A DNA stretch of 64,000 bases, from the NCBI GenBank assembly GCA_965366625.1, contig CBDUGP010000003.1:124001-188000 (forward strand). Reading direction: 5' to 3'. The DNA comes from JAUIJL01 sp965366625 (GTDB lineage Bacteria > Acidobacteriota > Thermoanaerobaculia > Multivoradales > J023). This document shows, piece after piece, positions 34,601-41,489 of this stretch. The notes under the pieces were generated by a model. It saw only the letters and a list, made by a program, of their open reading frames with translations. It made no database searches and was not told where the DNA came from. Position 1 is the first letter of the stretch. The number at the start of each line of letters is the position of its first letter. Both the position numbers and the translations under genes were made by a program.

Positions 34601-36346
34601 GTGGGCATGGCGGTGGCTTCTTACGAGCTGAGCAATGATGTCGGCTTCCTCTTCCCCGAGATGGAGGTGTGTGGTGAAGAGGAAACCCCGCCGCCACCGC
34701 CGATCGAGCCCCAGGACGGATGCCTGTTCGACCCGTTCGACGACGGCTTCGTCGACGCTGGGTGGGGCCTGCTGGCCATGGGTGATGCGGACCAAGTGTC
34801 GGTGGCGGAAACAGATGTTTTGCAGCTGACCGCCGACGGCAGCACCCTCTTCTCGAGCGGCACGGACCACGGTGGATTCCTCTATCGTGCGGTGACCGGA
34901 GACTTCCGGGCGGAGGCGGTGGTGGACGTCAACGACATGGTGGGAACAGGTTCCTATCGCAAGGGTGGATTGATGTTGCGTGCCGGATTGGGTGCCGACG
35001 CGATCCGCTTCATCGCCCAGCTCGCGCCGTCCTGGAACAACACGGGCACCACCTCGTTGCAATTCCGCTATCGCGCCATTCCCGGTGCCCGTGGCGATCT
35101 GACCTGGGCGTCGAACCGTGACCACGTGGCGAAAGCCGTGCATCTGGCGATCGAGCGTCAAGGTCAGACCGTCAGGGCGTTCTACTCTTTGGATCAGGGA
35201 GCGACCTGGATTCAGCCGGTGGGAGGCACCGGGGGCGCAGTCACTTTGGCGGCCTTGCCGGACACGGTCTATATCGGCATGAATTCGGTGTCGTACAACG
35301 CGGCCGAGGCGGTGACCACCGAATTCGACGACTTCTCGCTCTGCGCCCCCGCTTCGGTAGGAGGTCTGCTGTGGTGGGACCAAAACGCCGACGCGTTGGC
35401 GGGAGAAGGCGAGCCCCCGCTCGACAACGTGCAAATGGAGCTGCGGACCCTCTCCAACCAGCCGATTTTCACCGTCTACACCGGTGACGACGGGCGATTC
35501 CTTTTCCCGAGAGTGGAGCCGGGCAGCTATCGGTTGTTAATCGACTCGGCCCTCGGTTTGGGCGGCAACTTCACTGCCACGGTCGATCCCGACGGCATCG
35601 ATACCCAGGAATACGCGATCATCTCGGTGGTCGAGGGCCAGCAGGTTTTGGACGCAGATTTCGGCTTCCGGGTGACCTACAACGGGGCGTCTCCGGATTG
35701 CAGTCACCAATCGGACGATTTCGACAACGACACTCTGGCCTCGTTCTGGTTCCAGACCACCTTCGGCGATGCGGATCAGATGTCGGTGGTGGAGCAAGGC
35801 GGTGCCCTGTCGATCTCTGGCGACGGATCCTCCCTCTACGCCGGCTCCGATCACGGCGTGTTCGTCTTCAACCATTTCCAGGGTGATTTCCGGGTCGAGG
35901 TGGATGTGGACGGAGCCGGCATGACCACCGGCGGACCGTACCGTAAGGCCGGTCTGATGGTGCGCACGGGTTTCGGATATTCGGAGCCGCGATATATCGC
36001 CCAGCTGGTCCCCTATTGGGACCACGGCACCGGCGCCGCGGATTCAGTGCTGCAATTCCGCTATCGCCAAACCGAAGGTGGGCAGAGCGATATCGCCTGG
36101 GGTTCGAACGTGTCCGGCGCGCCGAGGCAAGTGCGCCTGGCGATCCAACGCAGCGGCAATACCCTGAGCGCGGAGTATTCCTTTGACGGCGGAGTCACCT
36201 GGAACCAGCCGGCCGGCGGGGCTCAAGGCTCGACCACCGTGTCGACCTTGCCGGACACCCTCTTGGTGGGTATGAACGTCGTCAGCTACGACGCCCTCAC
36301 CCCGTCGACCGCGGTGTTCGACAACTTTGAGGTGTGTCGCGACTGA
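31658..36346 (+). CDS. Large secreted multidomain protein (propeller, HYR, repeated LamG-like modules, SdrD B-like domain)
   Basis: 1562 residues from ATG 31658, with AAAGGAG six bases upstream (an in-frame frame extends 44 codons further but lacks support). The signal peptide is FFYVLTLCACLVLLPAMALG. Residues about 40-390 are FG-GAP-like propeller repeats (recurring GxxLSLDGDLLAVG). A HYR domain with several cysteines lies at about 485-560. Four related modules of about 200 residues (starting near 573, 793, 1021 and 1347) carry DxxSVx, GGxMVRxG and DGGxTW motifs, similar to DUF1349/laminin-G-type sugar-binding domains. Between modules three and four (about 1232-1340) is a Cna-B/SdrD B-like domain. 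There is no sorting signal or barrel. Probably an adhesive or matrix protein; transcript ends at a good terminator. Confidence 0.8.
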   Translation: MDRSRSRFFYVLTLCACLVLLPAMALGETPLLDPVALISPPDPAIEQRFGRFPAADDSMLVVGTSEGVAYVFEQSSASQWDLFQTITPGYDTNYWYAIDVDISGDVLMVTDAYYGNANIAIYRRQGGAFVAEAAVTPPANDRERFGVEMEFDGDDLVVRSVRGYEVVVDHFRRDAGGAWPLLGTWSYDTGASYPYGGLSLDGDLLAVGLRSLDDNRGRVVLFERDPITDGFVETQTLQPVGLDPADFFGHALSLDGDLLGVGTGFTDDQGANSGSAWLYERQSDGSWSQLAYLLPSDGAENRNVGSYIAVQGDRVLLSGRDLQGGTTAAYLFERQADNSFDETRLRYGGLAGLSWSGRGLALDGDTAYVTHLDTGDDNRGYLIAYDLSGNPVPPLVQVNGASACVTSPDLILSGTVTGSSAIEEISTQLNGGSLNVLCTDCGESPSFVDNFTLNTCDNTVLISAEDADGLVGSTLVNTRFDAEGPTLQGCPGDIFSHSTYVPYAAPSSAVDNCDSVLPTPTCRRSDHFPDDSFSFYRSTVHVTCSTTDSCGRYGSCGFNVTVMPAGTALPEADCDFYEFRNEFGGMPGFSSIELGDSTLATEYADDFHGTIIEGRGSSLGGVSDNGAFAQRTVSGDFRIETPMPTPAAGDTERSKGGVMVRWGLDAQAAMVMAARDEENDRLEFRIRPGSGQAGRDLADPIPLTGVTDLAIEVEGDRVTVQYSTDGGNTWTVPAGALGGAENIATSGEPQVGFVVSSQKTYEAGYYFTYATICPIEGVDPGEPPVDPDGPITGCTLYDFRDEVGGETPYVTTAALGDAVTVTDWLSVDGSTLWAQTSDLYHGNDNAGFNYLELDGYGDFRVEIPVPEAVDYSNSQYQKGGLMVRYGLDPLAARVMVMNVPLHPNGPSIQFDARPVAGGPATEMASTISSVGIDRLAIEKRDDLFVVEVSSDGGSSWFQPLGGLGGQVTLSTSGNAASGNALVGMAVASYELSNDVGFLFPEMEVCGEEETPPPPPIEPQDGCLFDPFDDGFVDAGWGLLAMGDADQVSVAETDVLQLTADGSTLFSSGTDHGGFLYRAVTGDFRAEAVVDVNDMVGTGSYRKGGLMLRAGLGADAIRFIAQLAPSWNNTGTTSLQFRYRAIPGARGDLTWASNRDHVAKAVHLAIERQGQTVRAFYSLDQGATWIQPVGGTGGAVTLAALPDTVYIGMNSVSYNAAEAVTTEFDDFSLCAPASVGGLLWWDQNADALAGEGEPPLDNVQMELRTLSNQPIFTVYTGDDGRFLFPRVEPGSYRLLIDSALGLGGNFTATVDPDGIDTQEYAIISVVEGQQVLDADFGFRVTYNGASPDCSHQSDDFDNDTLASFWFQTTFGDADQMSVVEQGGALSISGDGSSLYAGSDHGVFVFNHFQGDFRVEVDVDGAGMTTGGPYRKAGLMVRTGFGYSEPRYIAQLVPYWDHGTGAADSVLQFRYRQTEGGQSDIAWGSNVSGAPRQVRLAIQRSGNTLSAEYSFDGGVTWNQPAGGAQGSTTVSTLPDTLLVGMNVVSYDALTPSTAVFDNFEVCRD

Positions 36347-36380
36347 TTCCTGGATAGGGCAGTCGCAGATAGGACAGATT

Positions 36381-36422
36381 ACGGGTCGGAGGGTGGCATG
36401 GCCGCGCTTCGACCCGTTTTTT
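36381..36422 (+). terminator. Rho-independent terminator after the 1562-residue protein gene
   Basis: Perfect 8-bp arms ACGGGTCG (36381-36388) and CGACCCGT (36410-36417) lead directly into six T residues (36417-36422), 35 bp after the stop codon. Confidence 0.88.
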
Positions 36423-36503
36423 GTGCGCTGTTGTACCCGCTGACCGAGCAAGGGTTTGTGAGACTGGTCAAATTCGCTGGACTTGCAGAATTACGGAGGC
36501 CTC

Positions 36504-37496
36504 TTGCGTCCTAGCCCCCTTGTGGGACATCCATTACGAACCTTCAGCCGTCCTCAGAACGTCGTGTCTGAGATCACCCAAGTCACCTTTCAACATCGAT
36601 TCTTGATCAGGCCCGGATTGCGCCTCAACCAGCTGATTGTCGGAGCCCTGGCCAGGGCCCAAGAACTCTATCCCGTCCAGATTCACGGATTCGTTTTCCT
36701 CTCGAACCACTTCCACCTCTTGATCAGCGTGACCGATGCCTGGGAAATGGCGAGCTTTATGCGCCATTTCACCACGCGTTTGTCGAAGGAAATCGGTTTC
36801 GAGCACGACTGGGATGAGTCCGTGTTTCCCAAGCGTTATCACCACGTGGAGTTGTCGGAAGAGCCCGGAGTCGACCTCAGCCGTCTACGCTACATCCTTA
36901 GAAATTCCGCTAAAGAGGGGCTATGCGCCTCGCCACTGGACTGGCCCGGGGTGTCGTCTGCGGCGGCGCTGATCACCGGGCAGCCGATGGAAGGCATTTG
37001 GATCGACCGCACCGCCCTTTCGATCGCCCGCAGTCGAGGAAGGGATGTTACGGAAGCGGATTTCGAAGTGAGTAAGACCTTGCACCTCGAACCCGTGCCG
37101 TCTCAACGGCACTTGTCGTCGCGGCAGTATCGGGATCTGATCGTCGACATGGTGCGAGAGATCGAACGGGAAACGCTGCTCCAGCACCAGGAAAAAGGTA
37201 CCGTGCCGCTCGGCGTCGAGGCGATTTTGAGCAGGGATCCCCATTATCGTCCAGAAAGTCCGCCGAGTTCACCTCGTCCGTGGTTCCATGCCCTCAGTTG
37301 CAGGGCTCGGGAGTCCCTGCGCGAGGCTTTGGTGTGGATTCACGTTGCCTATCGCGAGGCGGCGGATCGTCTCAAGGCGGGAGAACTCGACGTCGACTTT
37401 CCCGAGGGCACCTTCCCGCCATCGCGTCCCTTTGTGGGTGTCACTCATCCTCCTCTTTTAGGTGTCACTCATCCTCCTCTTTTAGAGTCGGGATAG
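36504..37496 (+). CDS. REP-associated tyrosine (Y1/IS200-like) transposase
   Basis: About 330 residues. The HUH motif is in FLSNHFHLLISV, and the nucleophilic tyrosine is in LRYILRNSAKEGL, both typical of the TnpA-REP/Y1 transposase family that nicks single-stranded hairpin DNA. VSEITQVTFQHRFLIRP at the N-terminus matches the family opening. The C-terminal third (SRQYRDLIVDMV..., then FHALSCRARESLREALVWIH) is the helical extension of longer members. The start is uncertain: TTG 36504 with GGAGG close upstream, or GTG 36564. The last residues GVTHPPLL are tandemly doubled by a 24-bp repeat. There are no flanking IS ends, as is normal for these domesticated transposases. Confidence 0.82.
   Translation: MRPSPLVGHPLRTFSRPQNVVSEITQVTFQHRFLIRPGLRLNQLIVGALARAQELYPVQIHGFVFLSNHFHLLISVTDAWEMASFMRHFTTRLSKEIGFEHDWDESVFPKRYHHVELSEEPGVDLSRLRYILRNSAKEGLCASPLDWPGVSSAAALITGQPMEGIWIDRTALSIARSRGRDVTEADFEVSKTLHLEPVPSQRHLSSRQYRDLIVDMVREIERETLLQHQEKGTVPLGVEAILSRDPHYRPESPPSSPRPWFHALSCRARESLREALVWIHVAYREAADRLKAGELDVDFPEGTFPPSRPFVGVTHPPLLGVTHPPLLESG
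37437..37484. repeat. 24-bp perfect tandem duplication at the transposase 3' end
   Basis: GGTGTCACTCATCCTCCTCT plus TTTA occurs twice without mismatch (37437-37460, 37461-37484), encoding GVTHPPLL twice, just before the stop codon. Confidence 0.92.
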
Positions 37497-37640
37497 GCAT
37501 CGCCATGTCTTAGACCGTGGCTTCACATGATCGGAAGGGAATCGTCCACTTAGTGGGGAGGGGGGAGGTCCGTCGTCGGAGTGAGCTACACGGTTGGATC
37601 CGAGTCGCGAGAGCCGAATCGAACCTTTCTTTCGACAAGT

Positions 37641-37686
37641 GTCCGACACCTTATGGAGAGGCGGTCCGACACCTTATGGAGAGGCG
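37641..37686. repeat. 23-bp perfect tandem duplication with GTCCGACAC palindrome core
   Basis: GTCCGACACCTTATGGAGAG plus GCG occurs twice without mismatch (37641-37663, 37664-37686). The second copy holds the stop codon of the nitronate monooxygenase-like gene, so the unit duplicates a gene end. GTGTCCGACAC (37639-37649) is an imperfect palindrome of the kind seen near REP-type transposases. Confidence 0.9.
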
Positions 37687-38696
37687 TTTCGCAAGGCGTC
37701 GGCGAATCGACGGACGATCTCTCCCGCGGGTTCGATTTCGTGGATGCCGTGGACGCTCTTTCCGGCTTGGAGGAAGTCTTTGGACGAGTAGCTTCGTTTG
37801 GCGCTTTGTTTGAGCTTCCAGAAGCTTTGCAGGGAGTAGAGCATGCGCATCCAATGTTTGGTTTTGTGGCCGCGCAGCATCCAACGGGCGATCGGACCGG
37901 CTTTGTATCCGATGCGATCGAGGTGTGGGGTGCGGATCACGGCCACGGGCACGCCGGTGAGCCGTTCGGTGAGCACGATGTCTTGTTCGTCGGCCTCGAC
38001 GATCGCTTTTTTGTAGTCGAGATGGGAGTTGCACTCGTCGGTGGCGATGAAGCGGGTGCCCATTTGCACGCCGGCGTAACCCAGACGCATGACGTCGACG
38101 AAGTCTTGCTCGTCGCCGATGCCGCCCGCACAGACCAAGGGCACGCCCAAATCCCCCAGGTCGTCGAAGAGCTGCTCGGCGCTGTGGTCGCCGGCGTGGC
38201 CGCCGGCCCGTTGGTTGACGCCGATGATGCCGTCCACTCCGTTGTCGATGGCTTTTTGCGCCCACTTTCGGTTGACCACGTCGTGGTAGACCAAACCGCC
38301 GACGGCGTGGGCTTTTTCGGCCACCCACCCGGGGTTGCCCAGGGACGTGACGAAGAATCGGACCCCTTCCTCGATCGCTTCGTCCACGTAGCGCTGCATG
38401 CGCTCCAAATACACCTTGGACGACTTTTCGACGATGACGTTCACTCCCACCGGTTTGGAGGTGAGCTTGCGGATCAGCTGCATGCCTGCCCGAAATTCGT
38501 GGCCGTGCACATAAACCAGGGATAGGGGTTGCACGATGCCCATTCCGCCGGCCTCGGAGACCGCCGCCACCAGCTCGGGGTTGCTGCAGGGATACATGGC
38601 ACCGCAAATCAAGGGAATCTCAATTCCCGTGGTGCGCGTAAGCTCGGTGGTAAGCAGATTTTCGTTCGCTGCCGGTGATTCAGCTCTGGGGCTCAT
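37674..38696 (-). CDS. Nitronate monooxygenase-like FMN protein
   Basis: 340 residues; TIM-barrel flavoprotein of the 2-nitropropane dioxygenase family. Landmarks: IEIPLICGAMYPCSNPELVAAVSEAGGMG at the N-terminus (in part IPLICGAMYPCSNPEL), GVNVIVEKSS, QRAGGHAGDHS with the catalytic-type His, and the phosphate site PLVCAGGIGDEQDF followed by GVQMGTRFIATDE. The start at 38696 has GGAGGA six bases upstream; a longer frame to 38945 has no ribosome site. The family oxidises nitronates in some members, while others reduce enoyl substrates, so the true substrate is open. A 23-bp duplication spans its stop. Confidence 0.83.
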   Translation of the reverse strand: MSPRAESPAANENLLTTELTRTTGIEIPLICGAMYPCSNPELVAAVSEAGGMGIVQPLSLVYVHGHEFRAGMQLIRKLTSKPVGVNVIVEKSSKVYLERMQRYVDEAIEEGVRFFVTSLGNPGWVAEKAHAVGGLVYHDVVNRKWAQKAIDNGVDGIIGVNQRAGGHAGDHSAEQLFDDLGDLGVPLVCAGGIGDEQDFVDVMRLGYAGVQMGTRFIATDECNSHLDYKKAIVEADEQDIVLTERLTGVPVAVIRTPHLDRIGYKAGPIARWMLRGHKTKHWMRMLYSLQSFWKLKQSAKRSYSSKDFLQAGKSVHGIHEIEPAGEIVRRFADALRNASP

Positions 38697-38850
38697 CGGC
38701 TCCTCCAGGTTTGGGCGTGTCGTGGCTCGAAGACGCGCATTGTAACGAAGAATCGAAAAGGGCGGATTCCGTGTCGCGGTGGGTGATGTCGACGACTTGA
38801 CTTGGACCGTGAGGGCGCGGCGAAATCTAACGCCCTGCGGCGAAAATCGC

Positions 38851-40134
38851 TTAGAGGGGCAGCTCCAGCTCCCACATGGGGTCGCCGCCGAGGTCCAAGC
38901 GCAGCAGGCGGCCGCGGAAGGGGGACAACAGCCTTTCGATGGCATCGATACCGATCTCAGGATCGGCGAACCATGGACGGGGGGAGCCGGAGTCTTTGAG
39001 GCTGCCTTGCAGTCGCCAGGACCCGGCGTCGGTGACCCGTGCGGCGAGGCGAAGACTGTCTCCCTCGCCGGAGCGGCCGAGGGTCAGGAGGACGGCGCCG
39101 AGGGCCAGCAAGAGCAGGGCGTCGGTGTGGCCTTCCAGTTCCGGCTCGGGTGCGATCAGACCGGAAAGGTCAACGGTGACTTCTCGGCGGTCGAGTTCGG
39201 TGCGCAACATGCGCACGGCGTCGTCGAAAGTGGCCAGGGTGTCGAGGGCTTGAATGCTGGACGTTACCTGGACCAAGGTCCGCAACCGTCGCATGGTCGA
39301 GGTCGCCAAATCCAAGTGGCGGATCATGTCCGGCAGGACTTTGGTCGGGTCCGAATAATGGCGTGACCCGCGGCTTACCACCTCGGCTAGCATGCGCACG
39401 GCCGATAGGGGGTTGCTCAAGTCGTGCAGCAGGGTTCGCATCAGCTTGCCGAGCAATCTAAACCCGCTGCTGCTGTGCAAATGGGGTGGGGCGGTGATCC
39501 AAATCGCGTCGCCGTCTAAATCCAAACCCGTGACCCGTGCGATTCGGCGGGCTTGGGGTTGGCGACCGAGCCAACCTTGGAGCAGCTGGGATTGGGTCAG
39601 CTCCGGCCTTTCGGCCAATAAACGGCGGGAGGCGGCGTTGACCGACCCCAGCCGTCCGTCGCCGTCAGGCGCGCCGCGAAAGATCGGATCTACGAGCGTA
39701 AAGGGCAGGCGGGCCTGGGCGGTAGGGTCGAGGGTGAGCTGTAGACCCACGGGACCCGATCCGTTCCCCGCCGCGGAATCGGCCCCGGCACCTCCCGGGC
39801 TGCTGCCGGGGCTTTTTAGGATAGGCCACGGTGCCCAGGCTTGCCATATGTGGGAGTCGATGTGGCTCGAAACGGGTCTTTGGGAAGGAAGCTCGCCGCG
39901 AATCCAAGCGTTCAGTCGATCTCGGGTTTCGAGACGCCAATCCGCCGAGAGAAGATCCCAAGCCGGCCGCCCGAGGTGCCGATCCGGTGCGAAATCGCGC
40001 AGTTCGAATTTCTCGCACAGGGAATACCAGGCAGGGGAAAATTCGTTGAAACAACCGTGCCCGTCGAGGCGACAATAAACCGCTTCGCCGGCGAGGTGGG
40101 TGCCGTCGTATCGGGAAGGAAAGAAGGTCGGCAT
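38851..40134 (-). CDS. Histidine-kinase-like protein with PAS-like domain and degenerate ATPase domain
   Basis: About 427 residues from an ATG with GGAG five bases upstream. The N-terminal 60 residues (YCRLDGHGCFNEFSPAWYSLCEKFEL..., HLGRPAWDLL) look like a PAS domain. The phosphoacceptor region LLHDLSNPLSAVRMLAE is clear, with H237. The C-terminal region should be the HATPase, but the N-box (usually N-x-x-x-N) reads LLLLALGAVLLTLGRSGEGD with no Asn, and no G-x-G boxes are visible. It may be a pseudokinase that only accepts or transfers phosphate, or a dimerisation partner for another kinase. No response regulator is adjacent. Confidence 0.65.
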   Translation of the reverse strand: MPTFFPSRYDGTHLAGEAVYCRLDGHGCFNEFSPAWYSLCEKFELRDFAPDRHLGRPAWDLLSADWRLETRDRLNAWIRGELPSQRPVSSHIDSHIWQAWAPWPILKSPGSSPGGAGADSAAGNGSGPVGLQLTLDPTAQARLPFTLVDPIFRGAPDGDGRLGSVNAASRRLLAERPELTQSQLLQGWLGRQPQARRIARVTGLDLDGDAIWITAPPHLHSSSGFRLLGKLMRTLLHDLSNPLSAVRMLAEVVSRGSRHYSDPTKVLPDMIRHLDLATSTMRRLRTLVQVTSSIQALDTLATFDDAVRMLRTELDRREVTVDLSGLIAPEPELEGHTDALLLLALGAVLLTLGRSGEGDSLRLAARVTDAGSWRLQGSLKDSGSPRPWFADPEIGIDAIERLLSPFRGRLLRLDLGGDPMWELELPL

Positions 40135-40217
40135 CGGGCTCCGATTCGAAATAGGCTGCTTGGGCTCGTCTCGGGAATGGCTTTCTGGGATCCTTGCCCT
40201 TGGATTCCGTGGAGTCG

Positions 40218-40230
40218 TCGATAATATCGA
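40218..40230. promoter_or_regulatory. Short palindrome between divergent kinase and prfA genes
   Basis: TCGATAATATCGA has perfect 6-bp arms around a single A, in the 219-bp gap between two divergent starts. It could be a regulator site; nothing more specific can be said. Confidence 0.3.
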
Positions 40231-40353
40231 AGCCAACGCAGGTTTGGAGGCGTGGGGTGGATCGGCTAAGATTCCCCGCTGCCATTCGCCTCGGTTCGAC
40301 CCTCGAAGATCGACCATCGGCGGGCGCAATCCCGACCAGCTCTGAAAGACACC

Positions 40354-41436
40354 ATGCAACATCAAAAATTGGCTCAGCTAGCGCAGACCCATGACGACTT
40401 GACCCGCCGATTGGCGGATCCGGAAATCGCCGTCGATCCCGCCCGTTATCGCGAAACCCACAAGGCCCTATCGGAAATCGAAACGGTGGTCGGCTTGTAT
40501 CGCGAATATAAGAAGGTCGAGGAGGAGCTGGCCGGCGCGACGGAAATGCTCGAAGGTCTCGACGACGCTGAAATGCGCGAGATGATCGAAGAGGAGACCC
40601 GGCAGCTCGAGCAGAAGATCGAGCAGCTCTCCGATCAAGTTCGTCAAGAGCTGATCCCCAAAGATCCAAACGACGCACGAAATGTGATTCTCGAGATCCG
40701 TGCCGGCACCGGAGGTGACGAGGCCACCCTCTTCGCCGCCGAGCTATTTCGCATGTACAGCCGCTACGCCGAGCAACAACGCTGGCGGGTCGACATCCTC
40801 GGCATCTCCGAATCCGAGGTCGGCGGAGTTAAGGAAATCGACGCCATCATCGAGGGCAAGGGCGCTTTTAGTCGACTGAAATTCGAAGGTGGTGTGCATC
40901 GGGTTCAGCGGGTGCCGCAAACCGAGTCCTCCGGCCGAATCCATACGTCTGCGGTGACCGTCGCCGTGCTGCCGGAAGCCGATGAGGTGGAAGTCGACAT
41001 TGCGGAAAAAGATTTGCGCGTCGATCGCTTTTGCTCTTCCGGGCCCGGCGGCCAAGGGGTCAACACCACCTACTCCGCCGTGCGCCTCACCCACTTGCCC
41101 TCGGGCATCGTCGTCTCCTGCCAGGACGAACGTAGCCAGATTAAAAATAAGGCCAAGGCTCTGCGGGTGTTGAAATCTCGATTGTTGCAGGCCGAGGAAG
41201 AAAAGGCCCATGCCGAGCTGACGGCCGAGCGGCGGAAGATGGTCGGTTCCGGGGATCGTTCGGAGAAGATCAGGACTTACAACTTTCCGCAAAATCGGGT
41301 GACGGACCATCGAATCGGATTGACGTTGCATCAGCTGCCGAATGTGATGGAAGGGGCTCTGGATCCGGTGATCGATCCCCTGGCCCAGCATTTCCAAGCC
41401 CTGAAAATGCGCGAAGAGGCCGATAGCGCCCGCTGA
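40354..41436 (+). CDS. prfA: Peptide chain release factor 1
   Basis: 360 residues, normal length. The codon-recognition tripeptide region reads RVPQTESSGRIHTSA with PQT at 188-190, the P-x-T form that reads UAG and UAA and separates RF1 from RF2. The catalytic GGQ is at 232-234 in SSGPGGQGVNTTYSAVRL. The N-terminal coiled coil (residues 1-95) and acidic AGTGGDEATLFA are as expected. It normally precedes prmC, which is absent here; instead an ankyrin-protein gene follows after 53 bp. Confidence 0.97.
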   Translation: MQHQKLAQLAQTHDDLTRRLADPEIAVDPARYRETHKALSEIETVVGLYREYKKVEEELAGATEMLEGLDDAEMREMIEEETRQLEQKIEQLSDQVRQELIPKDPNDARNVILEIRAGTGGDEATLFAAELFRMYSRYAEQQRWRVDILGISESEVGGVKEIDAIIEGKGAFSRLKFEGGVHRVQRVPQTESSGRIHTSAVTVAVLPEADEVEVDIAEKDLRVDRFCSSGPGGQGVNTTYSAVRLTHLPSGIVVSCQDERSQIKNKAKALRVLKSRLLQAEEEKAHAELTAERRKMVGSGDRSEKIRTYNFPQNRVTDHRIGLTLHQLPNVMEGALDPVIDPLAQHFQALKMREEADSAR

Positions 41437-41489
41437 TGCACGTTCCTTGTAATAGACGACGTAAGTAGAGGACTTCGCAGGTAGGCTAA

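Noticed and set aside
37581..38525. 314-codon frame opposite the nitronate monooxygenase-like gene
   Set aside because: The sense strand has clear FMN-barrel motifs and a good ribosome site; the antisense frame has neither.
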